Notes: a model not told the origin generated them from the letters alone. A DNA stretch of 53,873 bases from Bacteroidota bacterium (GCA_018266575.1 JAFEAE010000005.1:1-53873), one strand, 5' to 3'. Counted from the stretch's first letter, positions 24,340 through 34,310 are shown. Numbers and translations are program-made.

Positions 24340-24918
24340 ATGAGTACCAATGTAAAAATCTTAGAAACAAAAATCTTATCCGACAATTGGTATATACTTA
24401 AAAAGGTCACATACGAATACACGCAAAAAGACGGCAGCAAACAAATTCAAAACCGCGAGGCGTATGACCGTGGAAACGGCGCAACGATCTTGCTATATAA
24501 TAAAGAAAACAGGACTGTAATTCTAACCAAACAATTCCGGTTACCAACTTTTATCAATGGCAATTCCGATGGGATGCTGATTGAAGCATGTGCCGGGTTG
24601 CTGGATAAAGACAATCCGGAAGATGCGATCAAACGCGAAACAGAAGAAGAAACAGGATATAAAGTAACCGATGTTCGAAAAATTTTTGAAGCATATATGT
24701 CGCCGGGCTCAGTCACTGAAATTCTGTATTTCTTCATTGCAGAATATTCAAAATCGATGAAGGTAAATGAAGGCGGCGGCATTGAGCACGAACAGGAAAA
24801 TATTGAAGTGCTTGAAATAAATGTTGATGATGCAATGCAAATGATTAACACCGGCGAAATAAAAGATGGCAAAACCATTTTGTTGTTGCAGTATATCAAG
24901 TTGCAAAATATTCTTTAG
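24340..24918 (+). CDS. nudK: Nudix hydrolase, GDP-mannose pyrophosphatase NudK-like
   Basis: A 192-aa protein. NREAYDRGNGATILLYN, LTKQFRLPTF and LIEACAGLLD precede the Nudix box, whose REUXEEXGU core is Arg99-Tyr107 (RETEEETGY). IFEAYMSPGSVTEILYFFIA follows, as in NudK and ADP-ribose pyrophosphatases. It should hydrolyse GDP-mannose or a related nucleotide sugar. The start at MSTNVKIL (24340) was chosen over 24310 because homologues begin here. It is monocistronic, about 250 bp after the tRNA. Confidence 0.85.
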   Translation: MSTNVKILETKILSDNWYILKKVTYEYTQKDGSKQIQNREAYDRGNGATILLYNKENRTVILTKQFRLPTFINGNSDGMLIEACAGLLDKDNPEDAIKRETEEETGYKVTDVRKIFEAYMSPGSVTEILYFFIAEYSKSMKVNEGGGIEHEQENIEVLEINVDDAMQMINTGEIKDGKTILLLQYIKLQNIL

Positions 24919-25031
24919 GATTATTTGAAATTGTTCTTGTCTTAAATGCCCCGCTATATTATCACATTGTACAATATATTTTCTGATACAGGCGATTAAT
25001 TTGTAATAACATTCACTCCAAAATTTATACT

Positions 25032-25448
25032 ATGACAAAAGAACTCTGGCTCAACCTTCCTGTAAAAAATGTGAAAGCATCAAAAACTTTTTTTACTAAC
25101 CTTGGGTTCTCATTCAACCCAAGGTTCGGCGATTCGGATGAAAATGTTTGCCTGATGATTGGCGAAAAAAATATTGCCGTTATGCTTTTCGCAGAGCAGA
25201 TGTTCAAACACATTATACGCAATGAAATTGCAGATACAAAATCAGGTAATGAAATGATCATATCGTTTGATGTATCATCAAAAGAAGAAGTGGATGAGAT
25301 CGCAAAAAAAGCAGAAGAAGCCGGTGGAACTGTTTTCGGGAAACCATCAGAAATACAGGGCTGGATGTATGGTTGCGGTTTTACTGACTTAGACGGTCAC
25401 CGCTGGAATGCATTATACATGGACATGAACAAAATGCAAAACAAATAA
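25032..25448 (+). CDS. VOC-superfamily (glyoxalase/bleomycin-resistance-like) protein
   Basis: A 138-aa protein with two beta-alpha-beta-beta-beta modules. WLNLPVKNVKASKTFFTNLG is the typical opening. IISFDVSSKEEVDEIAKKAEEAGG is the second module, and FTDLDGHRWNALYMD is the closing strand. The first-module metal ligand is not obvious, so an enzyme role is uncertain. The Met-rich tail is short. No functional neighbours. Confidence 0.85.
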   Translation: MTKELWLNLPVKNVKASKTFFTNLGFSFNPRFGDSDENVCLMIGEKNIAVMLFAEQMFKHIIRNEIADTKSGNEMIISFDVSSKEEVDEIAKKAEEAGGTVFGKPSEIQGWMYGCGFTDLDGHRWNALYMDMNKMQNK

Positions 25449-25973
25449 TCCTGGAAATTTTTTTGGTAACGGGTAAGCACAGGAAAGCACAATATTTCTG
25501 GACTGGATTTTAAATCAGGACATTGACGGTTGAGGGAATGGTTTTACTTGTTCCGGTTTTCATCTATTGTGCTTTCCCGCTTTAAAGGGTATCGGATTTG
25601 GAAGTCGAGATCAATTAACAAACCTTCAACTTTCTTACACAAAGAAAATACTCTCTCAAAAAAAAGAAAATAGCACCCATTACCATTTTTCTGTAAATGT
25701 TTTTTTGCTAATCCTGTCGTTATTCAGCCACGGCAATATGCAATCTGATATACGATTTTTTATAAATATTTCTATAACCCTTGCTGTTATCTTTCCGGGT
25801 GGAGGGGTTTAGATTTATGAGTGCCTAAGGTTTTATATTTATCCCTTGCTCTAATAATTTCCCAGGTTTTCAAAATGAAGTAAATTATAGCGCCCTTTAG
25901 ATTTGCTGAAGCCAAAGAAATCTGAACACGTATTGTATGGAATACATCTGAACCTACATTAACCCTGGTCTTT
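25449..25973. other. 525-bp gene-free interval with a 13-bp inverted repeat
   Basis: GGAAAGCACAATA at 25482-25494 is repeated as its exact reverse complement at 25565-25577, enclosing 70 bp. An open frame at 25567-25812 has no recognisable product and starts inside this repeat; it was not called. The remainder, leading to the kinase gene, shows no clear promoter or RNA motif. Confidence 0.5.
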
Positions 25974-28799
25974 ATGAAACCGGTTACAGGAAAAGTTTTA
26001 AAATCAGTAATGTTTCTTGTACTGGCAGTTATTGTGTTGGTTGTTTTTGTGTTGTTTCGCCAGTCAAAACAATTTAATATTGCGGCTGCATTTCTCGCCC
26101 ACACCAACGAAGTACTATATCACAACCAGAAATTATTAACAGCACTGAGCAGAAATGAATCAGCGTTACAAAATATTTCAGAAAATGTTGATCCGGCCTC
26201 AGCACTGAAAATGAAAAATGCTGATTCGGTAATTACAGCAGAATTAGAAAAAATAAAAACACTCACAGCGGATAACCGTGTGCAGGTGCCGCGTACCGAT
26301 TCGTTAATAAAATTAGTAACAGCTAATAATGCGCTCGCGAACGAAATTTACAATCAAAATCAAACTGCCCAAGTCCCCATTGCAAAATTAACTGATGCAA
26401 AAGAGCGCATCGCCACTATAAGGCGCATTGCTGCAGAGATCGAGCAGGAAGAGATCGGCTTATTAACGCAGCGAAAACAAGTCCGAGAAGATCTGGAAGA
26501 AGGGATAATGAAAGCATTATTGTGGCTTATTGTTATCATTTTGATTTTGATCGTTCTCATCATCCGCTCTGTAAGAATTGATTTTCTCGCATTGAAAAAA
26601 ACAGAAAAAGAACGTGATGAAAAAAATGAGCAGTTCCGTTTGCTGATAGAAAATGTAAATGAATACGCTTTTTTCTTTATCGACACAAACGGAAACGTTC
26701 TGAATTGGAACAAAGGAGCAGAGATCATTGAAGGATATAAAGCAGAAGAAATTATCGGAAAAAATATTTCTGTTTTTTATACAACAGATGCTATAAAAAA
26801 TAAAGAGCTGGAAAGCAATTTGAAGAAAGCTGCAGAAGCCGGGCGGTTTGAAACCGAAAGTCTGCATGTACGAAAAGATGGCTCGACATTTTGGGCAGAA
26901 GTTGTATTCACTTGTTTGTATGATGATTCTCACCGGCTAAACGGGTTCCTTAAAATCATAAAAGACATTACCGAACAAAAAAAGAAACAGGAAGAAATAA
27001 CCTATTTATCAGGCCTTGTCGAAAAAACAAACGACGCTATATTTTCTGTTGATACAACTTCTACCATAAAAAGCTGGAACAAAGCGGCAGAAAAAATGTA
27101 TGGCTACAATCACGAGGAAGCAATAGGAAAAAACATCAGGGAATTATTGCAAAGGCGCATCAGTGAAGAAGACAGGAAAAACGCCATTGAAGAATTAAAT
27201 GAAAAAGGATATTATCACAGTGAATTTGAGTATACTACTAAATACAAGGAAAGTATTTTTGTGCTTTCAACAGTAAGCACACTTTACGATAACGATCATA
27301 AAGTGAACGGTTATGTGACCATCCATCGCGATATTACCATCCGGAAAAATTTAGAGGACCAATTAAAGAAATTCAATGAGGAACTGGAAGAAAAAGTAAA
27401 AGATAAAACATCTGAACTGACAGAAGTTTTTGAACGCATTACCGATGCATTCATTGCACTTGATAAGAACTGGTGTTATACCTATTTGAATAAAGCTACG
27501 GGAGAACTGATCCATCGTGATCCGGGTTCAATGATCGGAAAAAATGTATGGAAAGAATTTCCGGATGTTGTTGGATCGCCCACGTATATGATCTTTCAAC
27601 AAGCCATGAAAGAACAAAAGTACATGCATAATGAAGATTATTATGAACCATTTGACCTCTGGCAGGAAAATCATGTCTATCCTTCACCGCAAGGCATTTC
27701 TGTCTTCATCAAAAATATAACCGAACGAAAAAAAGCCGAACAGGAAATCATCAAAGAAAAAAATCTTTCTGATTCGATCATCAACAGTTTGCCCGGCGCA
27801 TTTTATTTATACAATATGGAAGGGAAATTTTTTCGCTGGAACAAAAACTTTGAAAAAGTAACAATGTACAATAGCGATGAGATTTCAAAAATGCACCCGT
27901 TGGACTTTTTTGATGTTGATGAAAAAGATTATTTACGGTCGCGTATCGGGCAGGTTTTCGTGAACGGTGTTTCGGATGCAGAAGCAAATTTTCTTACGAA
28001 GGATAATAGAAAAATTCCCTATTATTTCACCGGAATTAAACTCGAATACCAGGGGCAAACCTGTTTAATGGGAGTTGGAATTGATATTTCAAGCCGGGTT
28101 GAAGCCCAGAAAAAAATCAGACAAACTTCTGAACAGCTACGTGAACTTGCAGCACACCTGCAGGATGTGCGAGAAGAAGAACGGGCATCAATAGCAAGGG
28201 AAATACACGATGAACTCGGGCAACAATTAACCGGTTTGAAAATGGATGTGTATTGGTTGAGAGATGAACTGAAACCAGCAGAAGAATCTGCGGGTAAACA
28301 AATTGAAAATATCCTACAGCTTCTGGACACGGCAATTAATACCGTGCGAAAAATTTCTTCTGAGCTTCGCCCGCCAATGATCGATGATATTGGCCTTATT
28401 GAATCGCTGAAATGGTACGCAAAAGAATTTCAGAAACGGTTTAATATAAAAGTATTGTTTAACACAAGCATGGATTCGGTCCATCTGTCCCCGAAACAAT
28501 CTATAGCATTGTTCAGGATATTCCAGGAATCGCTGACCAATGTTGCAAGGCATGCACAGGCAAAAAAAGTTTCAGCAAGCTTGTTGTATGAAAATAATTT
28601 GCTGATATTACGCGTTGCAGATGATGGAAAGGGTTTTGACAATACACAAACAGCAAAGAAAAAAACATTAGGGCTTTTAGGAATGAAGGAACGTATACTT
28701 ATGATAAACGGAAATTTTGAAATCAACAGCAATCCAGGCGCCGGTACTGAAGTAATAGCTACTGTGCATACAAATGCCGGTGCCGAAATTATTTTGTAA
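25974..28799 (+). CDS. Membrane sensor histidine kinase with multiple PAS domains (HisKA_3/NarX type)
   Basis: A 941-aa inner-membrane kinase. The first helix (about 9-28) and second (about 174-195) flank a periplasmic helical sensor of CHASE3-like length. Four PAS domains follow: about 218-335, 345-460, 483-590 and 600-715. The dimerisation domain has the phospho-acceptor His745 in SIAREIHDELGQQLTG. The HATPase has NVARHAQAKK and ADDGKGF near the end, then LGLLGMKERI. The next gene, 9 bp on, encodes a NarL-type regulator, the usual partner. The signal is unknown. Confidence 0.92.
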   Translation: MKPVTGKVLKSVMFLVLAVIVLVVFVLFRQSKQFNIAAAFLAHTNEVLYHNQKLLTALSRNESALQNISENVDPASALKMKNADSVITAELEKIKTLTADNRVQVPRTDSLIKLVTANNALANEIYNQNQTAQVPIAKLTDAKERIATIRRIAAEIEQEEIGLLTQRKQVREDLEEGIMKALLWLIVIILILIVLIIRSVRIDFLALKKTEKERDEKNEQFRLLIENVNEYAFFFIDTNGNVLNWNKGAEIIEGYKAEEIIGKNISVFYTTDAIKNKELESNLKKAAEAGRFETESLHVRKDGSTFWAEVVFTCLYDDSHRLNGFLKIIKDITEQKKKQEEITYLSGLVEKTNDAIFSVDTTSTIKSWNKAAEKMYGYNHEEAIGKNIRELLQRRISEEDRKNAIEELNEKGYYHSEFEYTTKYKESIFVLSTVSTLYDNDHKVNGYVTIHRDITIRKNLEDQLKKFNEELEEKVKDKTSELTEVFERITDAFIALDKNWCYTYLNKATGELIHRDPGSMIGKNVWKEFPDVVGSPTYMIFQQAMKEQKYMHNEDYYEPFDLWQENHVYPSPQGISVFIKNITERKKAEQEIIKEKNLSDSIINSLPGAFYLYNMEGKFFRWNKNFEKVTMYNSDEISKMHPLDFFDVDEKDYLRSRIGQVFVNGVSDAEANFLTKDNRKIPYYFTGIKLEYQGQTCLMGVGIDISSRVEAQKKIRQTSEQLRELAAHLQDVREEERASIAREIHDELGQQLTGLKMDVYWLRDELKPAEESAGKQIENILQLLDTAINTVRKISSELRPPMIDDIGLIESLKWYAKEFQKRFNIKVLFNTSMDSVHLSPKQSIALFRIFQESLTNVARHAQAKKVSASLLYENNLLILRVADDGKGFDNTQTAKKKTLGLLGMKERILMINGNFEINSNPGAGTEVIATVHTNAGAEIIL

Positions 28800-28808
28800 G
28801 TTTTATTT

Positions 28809-29438
28809 ATGATGAGGATATTAATCGCAGACGATCATTCAGTGGTCAGGCACGGGCTTGAACGTATCTTATTAAAAGAGTTTCCTTCGGCTCACATCGA
28901 GCATGTTGCCGATGGAGATGAATTGCTGAAAAAAGCAACGCAGGAAAAATGGGATATTATTATTTCAGATGTTTCCATGCCCGGAAAAACAGGATTGGAA
29001 GTAATTCAACAGATAAAAGAGCAGCATCCGAAATTACCCATGCTGATGTTGAGTGTACATCCCGAGGAGCATTACGCGATCAGGGCGTTAAAAGCAGGCG
29101 CATCTGGCTACCTGAACAAAGACATGGCACCTGAAGAGCTGATCAAAGCAGCACGTAGTGTATTGCTTGGGAAAAGATACATTACGCCTTCTCTTGCTGA
29201 AAAACTTGCGGATCAATTGGGAAGCAACACTTCTACGTTGCCTCACGAAACTTTATCGGACAGGGAGTTTGAAGTGTTCAAACTTCTTGCGTCGGGTAAA
29301 TCCATACAGGAAATCGCCGCATTGCTTTTCATAAGTAGCAGCACAGTGAGTACCTACCGCTCACGTATACTCGAAAAAATGGGCCTGAAGTCAAATGTAG
29401 ACTTAACGATGTACGCAATCGCAAACAAGCTGCTATAG
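28809..29438 (+). CDS. NarL/LuxR-family response regulator
   Basis: A 209-aa regulator. The receiver domain (about 1-120) has the acidic pair in LIADDH, phospho-acceptor Asp54 in ISDVSMPG, Ser in MLSVH and Lys in LNKDM. The LuxR helix-turn-helix (about 145-205) has LSDREFEVFKLLASGKS, EIAALLFISSSTVSTYRS and MGLKSN. It is 9 bp after the kinase gene and almost surely its partner. The start could be Met1 or Met2. Confidence 0.95.
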   Translation: MMRILIADDHSVVRHGLERILLKEFPSAHIEHVADGDELLKKATQEKWDIIISDVSMPGKTGLEVIQQIKEQHPKLPMLMLSVHPEEHYAIRALKAGASGYLNKDMAPEELIKAARSVLLGKRYITPSLAEKLADQLGSNTSTLPHETLSDREFEVFKLLASGKSIQEIAALLFISSSTVSTYRSRILEKMGLKSNVDLTMYAIANKLL

Positions 29439-29467
29439 TTGCCATATAAAAGTTTAGTTGTATTTCA

Positions 29468-29489
29468 TTTGTAGCCGATCAGCTACAAA
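29468..29489. promoter_or_regulatory. Perfect 8-bp hairpin between two response-regulator genes
   Basis: TTTGTAGC at 29468-29475 and GCTACAAA at 29482-29489 pair around a 6-nt loop. The downstream side is A-rich on the plus strand, so it is not a good plus-strand terminator. It could be a NarL-type operator or a dispersed hairpin; part of it (CAGCTACAAA) recurs at 31635 near the start of the second kinase gene. Confidence 0.4.
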
Positions 29490-29574
29490 AACAAAATATT
29501 TTACTTTACGATTGATGCTGTTGCAAATAGATATTTTTGAATAATCGCCCTGAAATATGGCGCGATTCATTCAA

Positions 29575-29943
29575 ATGAGCCAAAAGAAAACAGTACTTGT
29601 TGTAGACGACTCAGTGATCATTATTAACCGGTTAAACGCACTAATAAGCAGGATCAGTAATGTTGGGTCTGTTCTTTCTGCGAAGACTTATGCAGAAGCT
29701 GTTACACTCCTGGAAGAAGAGGAAATCCATGTTGCGCTTTTAGATATTCACCTCAAAGGCAAAAGCGGTATTGAATTGCTGAAATTTATTCGTGAAAAAA
29801 ATCTTCCCATAACCGTATTAATGTTAACCAACCAGGCCCACCCTGAATACAAGGAACTTTGTGATAAACTTGGTGCAGATCATTTCCTGGACAAATCGAA
29901 AGATTTTGCACAGGTGCCTATAGTTATTTCTTCGCTCAGGTAA
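29575..29943 (+). CDS. Single-domain response regulator
   Basis: A 122-aa CheY-like protein with only a receiver. The acidic pair is Asp11-Asp12, the phospho-acceptor Asp57 in LLDIHLKG, Thr85 in MLTNQ and Lys107 in LDKSKD. There is no output domain, so it would act through protein contact or as a phosphate relay. The start at MSQKKTVL (29575) was chosen; 29557 is also possible. It sits between two kinase systems and could serve either one. Confidence 0.9.
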   Translation: MSQKKTVLVVDDSVIIINRLNALISRISNVGSVLSAKTYAEAVTLLEEEEIHVALLDIHLKGKSGIELLKFIREKNLPITVLMLTNQAHPEYKELCDKLGADHFLDKSKDFAQVPIVISSLR

Positions 29944-30041
29944 TCGAAATTTTAAGATCGGATTAGGAGAAAGACAATTTCCCTAAAAATAGCAATTTAC
30001 ATTCGCAGGCTGTTATCTATCATCTGCCACCTGCCAACTAC

Positions 30042-31529
30042 TCACACCAGAGGCATTAATACTGTCAACGAACATCCTTTGCCGGGAGAACTTGCAAGAT
30101 CTGCAGAACCCTTAAATAATTTTACCCGTGCAAAAATGTTATTCAAGCCAATTCCATAATTCACTTTTCCGGTATCAAAACCTAAACCGTCATCATAGAT
30201 GTACAAGATAATGCCTGCATGTTCTACACGCAGGTTTATACGGATATTGGTGGCGTTGCTGTGTTTTACAATATTGCAGATCTGCTCTTGTACAATCCTG
30301 AACAGTGCCATCTTTTTTTCTTCACACAACAATTCTATCATATCCGCATTGTTGTAGGTAAACCTGGCATTGAATGTATTTATTATGCGTACATCGTCTA
30401 TAACATTTTCAATGCTCTCGATTAAATTTTCAGTTCTCAAAGATGTCGGAACTAATTGATGCGACAATCTCCTGATCTCACCTATAGCAGTTTTCATGAA
30501 TTCAGAAACCTTATCAATTATAATTTTTTCTTCCGCTTTTTTAAGCTTCAACTGGTCGAGATATAATTTTGCAGAAGACAAAATCTGGTTAACGTTATCA
30601 TGCAGTTCCTGCCCGAGATAATTCCTTTCTTTTTCCTGCACTTCTAAAATAGTTTCTGCAATTTTTATTTTGTGCATCTCCTTTTCCTGCTGCAGTAATT
30701 TTTCCAATTGTGAAATTTCAGAAATGTTTTGAATAGATCCGATCATTCTTACAGGTATATTATTTTCGTACACAACAAATCCTTTGTCGGAAACTTTTCT
30801 GTAAATACCATCTGCATATTTGAATTGATAATCGGAATACCAATATGTTTCCTTATTCGCAAATACGTGATCTATTTTTTTCTGCACTTCACGGCGGTCA
30901 TTCGGATGAATGCGGTTGAACCACCAGTTCAGGTCCTGTACTTTTTCAGGTTGAAAACCGATCATGTTCAACAATGCTTTATTGCGAAACATTTCGCCGG
31001 TCATTGTATTCCATTCCCAGATCGCATCTGAGGTTAAGCCCGAAAAATAATGAAGCCGTTCATTTAGCTTTTTCAGTTCTTCTCCCGGGCTTACTGAGGT
31101 TACTGCCTGCTTATCCTGTTTGATTTTTATTCCAGGGTTCTTTTTTTCAGTTTCATGTGCATTTGTTTCTGAAATTTCCTGCTCAATATCTTTTCCGATA
31201 CATAAATATTTTAAATGAGAAGACCCATCAATTTTCAATCCGTTGATCTGCCAGTTAATATTATGTATTGATCCGTTTTTCAGTTTCAGGTCAACGAATG
31301 AAGAAGGGCTATCGGGTTGATTTGTGGTAAGAATTTGTTGCAGCGTAAAATATCCCGATGCATCTAAATAATTGTTGATACTAAAATTATTCGACGTGAT
31401 CCCAGAAGTTGTACAAAGTAATTCGTTAAGAAGCTGGTTTGCATAAAGGATATTGCCTTCCCTGTCTATTACCATAAGATAATTGCCTTCTGATGATTCC
31501 ATTGGATTGTGTAAGCTGTTTTTTATCAT
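30042..31529 (-). CDS. Cytosolic PAS-domain sensor histidine kinase (HisKA_3 type)
   Basis: A 495-aa protein without clear membrane helices. The N-terminal PAS-like domain covers about 12-115 (NYLMVIDREGNILYANQLL). A second PAS with PAC covers about 160-275 (SDAIWEWNTMTGEMFRNKAL, WWFNRIHPNDRREV). A coiled linker leads to the HisKA_3 domain with His310 in YLGQELHDNVNQIL. The HATPase ends with NIVKHSNATN, DDGLGFDTG and GIGLNNIFARV. No regulator is adjacent on its strand; the convergent lone receiver is the nearest partner. Soluble location suggests an internal signal. Confidence 0.92.
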   Translation of the reverse strand: MIKNSLHNPMESSEGNYLMVIDREGNILYANQLLNELLCTTSGITSNNFSINNYLDASGYFTLQQILTTNQPDSPSSFVDLKLKNGSIHNINWQINGLKIDGSSHLKYLCIGKDIEQEISETNAHETEKKNPGIKIKQDKQAVTSVSPGEELKKLNERLHYFSGLTSDAIWEWNTMTGEMFRNKALLNMIGFQPEKVQDLNWWFNRIHPNDRREVQKKIDHVFANKETYWYSDYQFKYADGIYRKVSDKGFVVYENNIPVRMIGSIQNISEISQLEKLLQQEKEMHKIKIAETILEVQEKERNYLGQELHDNVNQILSSAKLYLDQLKLKKAEEKIIIDKVSEFMKTAIGEIRRLSHQLVPTSLRTENLIESIENVIDDVRIINTFNARFTYNNADMIELLCEEKKMALFRIVQEQICNIVKHSNATNIRINLRVEHAGIILYIYDDGLGFDTGKVNYGIGLNNIFARVKLFKGSADLASSPGKGCSLTVLMPLV

Positions 31530-31672
31530 ACTAAGGTAAAATTCACCTGCAAAAGAACATCATACCCCGGGATTATGGTATAGCGTAGTTTATGAATAAG
31601 CTGTAACCAAGAAACGGAAATTAATGTGGCTTTTCAGCTACAAATATTTAGGCGCCGGTAAATAAATATATT

Positions 31673-31688
31673 CGCTTATATGTAAGCG
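31673..31688. promoter_or_regulatory. 16-bp palindrome between a kinase and a YdeI-like gene
   Basis: CGCTTA at 31673-31678 and TAAGCG at 31683-31688 are perfect arms around TATG. It lies upstream of the minus-strand kinase and downstream of the YdeI-like gene. It could be an operator; as a terminator it lacks a T-run. Confidence 0.3.
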
Positions 31689-31728
31689 TTATACCCTTAC
31701 TCCTATAGCAAATGACAAACATCGGTAT

Positions 31729-32343
31729 TTATTTTTTCATATACTTCCAGTTGCGTGGTTTGCCTTGGTCAAGCCATTCCATAGCTTGGGCTAGGCGCTT
31801 GTTGCGGGTTTCTTCGGTTTTGGCTTCTTCAAACCATTGAATATATTCTTTGCGGTGAGATGGGCTGAAGTTATCGAAGGCAGCTTTTGCCTTTTTATTT
31901 TTTGCAAGGAGTTTTGTTACATAAGATGGCATTACAATTTCCTTTGTTTCTTTCGGTTTTGGTTTAGCCGGAGCTTTAATACCATCATCATTTATTTTTT
32001 TTGCTTGTTTAATAAATTCAATGATCACTTTGTCTGACGGTAAATCTTTGATGCTTGTAATCCTTCCGAGAGAGCCTGCCGCTTCTTGTTTTTTTTCTGC
32101 TAAAATGCCTTTTTCATCATTGAGAAGTGATACTTTCCAAAAACCAAACGAACAATGCTCCTTAAATGCAGCCATATTGCATAACGGGCCTTTGTAATCA
32201 AAAAAAGGAAAGCCCCATTTTATTTTTTCTTCTACATCAGGACATGCGCTGTGTACTAATTTTCGCAAATGAATTAAAATTGGTTTTGCAAAATCTGCAC
32301 TTTTTTCAATGTATGCGTCTACAGCTTTATTTATTACAGGCAT
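31729..32343 (-). CDS. YdeI/OmpD-associated family protein (DUF1801 fold plus YdeI C-terminal part)
   Basis: A 204-aa cytosolic protein. Residues about 15-115 form a DUF1801 domain (VEEKIKWGFPFFDYKGPLC, FGFWKVSLL). Residues about 135-200 form the YdeI-type helical part with SHRKEYIQWFEEAKTEETR and the closing WLDQGKPRNWKYMKK. The function is not known beyond reports of stress-related roles in relatives. It is distantly related to the DUF1801 protein at 706-1074. It lies 63 bp after glmS on the same strand and may share its transcript. Confidence 0.85.
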   Translation of the reverse strand: MPVINKAVDAYIEKSADFAKPILIHLRKLVHSACPDVEEKIKWGFPFFDYKGPLCNMAAFKEHCSFGFWKVSLLNDEKGILAEKKQEAAGSLGRITSIKDLPSDKVIIEFIKQAKKINDDGIKAPAKPKPKETKEIVMPSYVTKLLAKNKKAKAAFDNFSPSHRKEYIQWFEEAKTEETRNKRLAQAMEWLDQGKPRNWKYMKK

Positions 32344-32406
32344 AATTTTTATTACAAATTACAAAATTCAGGTTGCTTGAAAACAACGCGGAATTAAAAA
32401 AGAGCC

Positions 32407-34242
32407 CTATTCTACTGTTACGCTTTTTGCAAGATTGCGCGGTTTATCAACATCATAACCCTTTGCAACCCCGATATGATAAGCAAATAACTGGAGCGGG
32501 ATTACGCTTAGCATCGGTGCAACCAATTCGTCTGCCTGCGGAACAACCATTATATCTTCCGATAGTTGCGGGATTGTTTCATCACCTTCGCTGATCACCG
32601 CAACCACTTTTCCTTTTCTTGCTTTGATCTCTTGTATATTACTGATTATTTTTTCGTGATACGAATCTTTTGTTGCCACAAACACCACCGGCAAATTTTC
32701 ATCGACGAGTGCGATCGGCCCGTGCTTCATTTCAGCAGCAGCATATCCTTCGGCGTGTATGTAAGAAATTTCTTTCAGCTTTAACGCACCTTCCAATGCA
32801 ACAGGAAAATTATATCCACGCCCGAGGTACAATGCATCTTTTGCATCCTTATATTTTTCTGCGAGTTCCTGAATTTTATCGTTCAGCAAAAGAATTTCTT
32901 TTACCTTTTCCGGGGCCTCGTGCAATTCATTCAGCAAGTGAACATATCTTTCTTCGCTGATCGTATTTTTTTCCTTTGCAATTTTCAATGCGATCATCGT
33001 AAGCACTACCAACTGCGCAGTAAATGCTTTTGTGCTTGCCACACCAATCTCGGGGCCTGCATGCGTATATGCACCGGCGTTAGATATACGTGCAATGGAC
33101 GAACCTACTACATTCACTACACCAAAAATAAATGCCCCTTGTTCTTTTGCACGTTCAATAGCAACAATAGTATCTGCGGTTTCTCCGCTTTGTGAAATAG
33201 CGAAGATCACATCACCTTTATGTATCACAGGATTGCGGTAACGGAATTCCGATGCATATTCTACTTCAACGGGTATGCGGCATAGTTCTTCAAAAACATA
33301 TTCTGCAATTAACCCGGCATGCCAGCTTGTTCCGCAGGCAACCATAATAATTCGGTTTGCCAGTTTCAGGTGTTCTATATTATTTTGCACGCCTGCCATT
33401 GTTATGGTAGCATTACTAACGTCAAGGCGTCCACGAAGGCAATCAAAAATAGTATCGGGCTGCTCAAAAATTTCTTTCAACATGAAATGATCATAGCCGC
33501 CTTTTTCTATAGCTGCCAGTTCCAGATCTAATTTTTGAACAAATGGCGTGATCTTTTCATTACCCAGATTTTTCAACACCAACTCATCTGCTTTTAAGAT
33601 CGCCAGTTCGTAATCGTTTACATACACTACTTCTTTGGTGTATTCTATAATCGGTGATGCATCGGATGCCAGAAAATGTTCGCCTTTCCCGACTCCGATA
33701 ACCAGCGGGCTCCCTTTTCTTGCAGCAATAATTGTATCAGGATTAGCTGCATCGAGCAACACAATTACATAAGCACCTACTACACGTTTGAGTGCAATAC
33801 GCACTGCTTCTTCCAATCCGCATTGATTATTTTCATGGATGTCCTCAATGAAATTTAACAACACTTCGGTGTCGGTATCACTTTTAAAAACATATCCTTT
33901 CTTCTGCAATTCTGTTTTTAGCTGCGCATAATTTTCAATGATGCCATTATGGATCATTGCCAATTTCCCATTTGCAGATTGATGCGGATGTGCGTTGCGG
34001 TCGCTTGGTTCGCCATGCGTTGCCCAGCGTGTGTGACCGATGCCTGCATGTGCATGTACGTCTTTTCCAATCAGGCTTTCTTCGAGTTCATTTACTTTTC
34101 CTTTCTTTTTATATACTCTCAAATCACCGTTCAGTAATGCAACGCCTGAACTATCATAGCCGCGGTATTCTAATCGTTTCAACCCTTTTAAAATAACCGG
34201 ATAGGCTTCACGTGGCCCGATATATGCAACAATTCCGCACAT
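32407..34242 (-). CDS. glmS: Glutamine-fructose-6-phosphate aminotransferase (isomerising)
   Basis: A 611-aa enzyme that makes glucosamine-6-phosphate for peptidoglycan and lipid A. The N-terminal amidotransferase starts MCGIVAYIG, with nucleophile Cys2, and has GIGHTRWATHGEPSDRNAHP. Two SIS domains follow, with ACGTSWHAG and SQSGETADT in the first. The C-terminal sugar-binding loop is at AEMKHGPIALVDE, and the end is DKPRNLAKSVTVE. The length is the family norm. No glmS ribozyme was seen upstream, as expected outside Firmicutes. Confidence 0.97.
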   Translation of the reverse strand: MCGIVAYIGPREAYPVILKGLKRLEYRGYDSSGVALLNGDLRVYKKKGKVNELEESLIGKDVHAHAGIGHTRWATHGEPSDRNAHPHQSANGKLAMIHNGIIENYAQLKTELQKKGYVFKSDTDTEVLLNFIEDIHENNQCGLEEAVRIALKRVVGAYVIVLLDAANPDTIIAARKGSPLVIGVGKGEHFLASDASPIIEYTKEVVYVNDYELAILKADELVLKNLGNEKITPFVQKLDLELAAIEKGGYDHFMLKEIFEQPDTIFDCLRGRLDVSNATITMAGVQNNIEHLKLANRIIMVACGTSWHAGLIAEYVFEELCRIPVEVEYASEFRYRNPVIHKGDVIFAISQSGETADTIVAIERAKEQGAFIFGVVNVVGSSIARISNAGAYTHAGPEIGVASTKAFTAQLVVLTMIALKIAKEKNTISEERYVHLLNELHEAPEKVKEILLLNDKIQELAEKYKDAKDALYLGRGYNFPVALEGALKLKEISYIHAEGYAAAEMKHGPIALVDENLPVVFVATKDSYHEKIISNIQEIKARKGKVVAVISEGDETIPQLSEDIMVVPQADELVAPMLSVIPLQLFAYHIGVAKGYDVDKPRNLAKSVTVE

Positions 34243-34310
34243 AAGATTTTAAGTTTACGATCAGGACAATAAATCAAAAATAATTCCGCTAAGTTCAGAA
34301 TAAAAAAATG

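Noticed and set aside
25567..25812. Plus-strand open frame of 81 codons
   Set aside because: It starts inside an inverted repeat, has no family signature and no coding-like composition.
32407..34300. glmS ribozyme or riboswitch
   Set aside because: The region upstream of glmS on the minus strand shows no such fold and is occupied by a terminator of the neighbouring gene.
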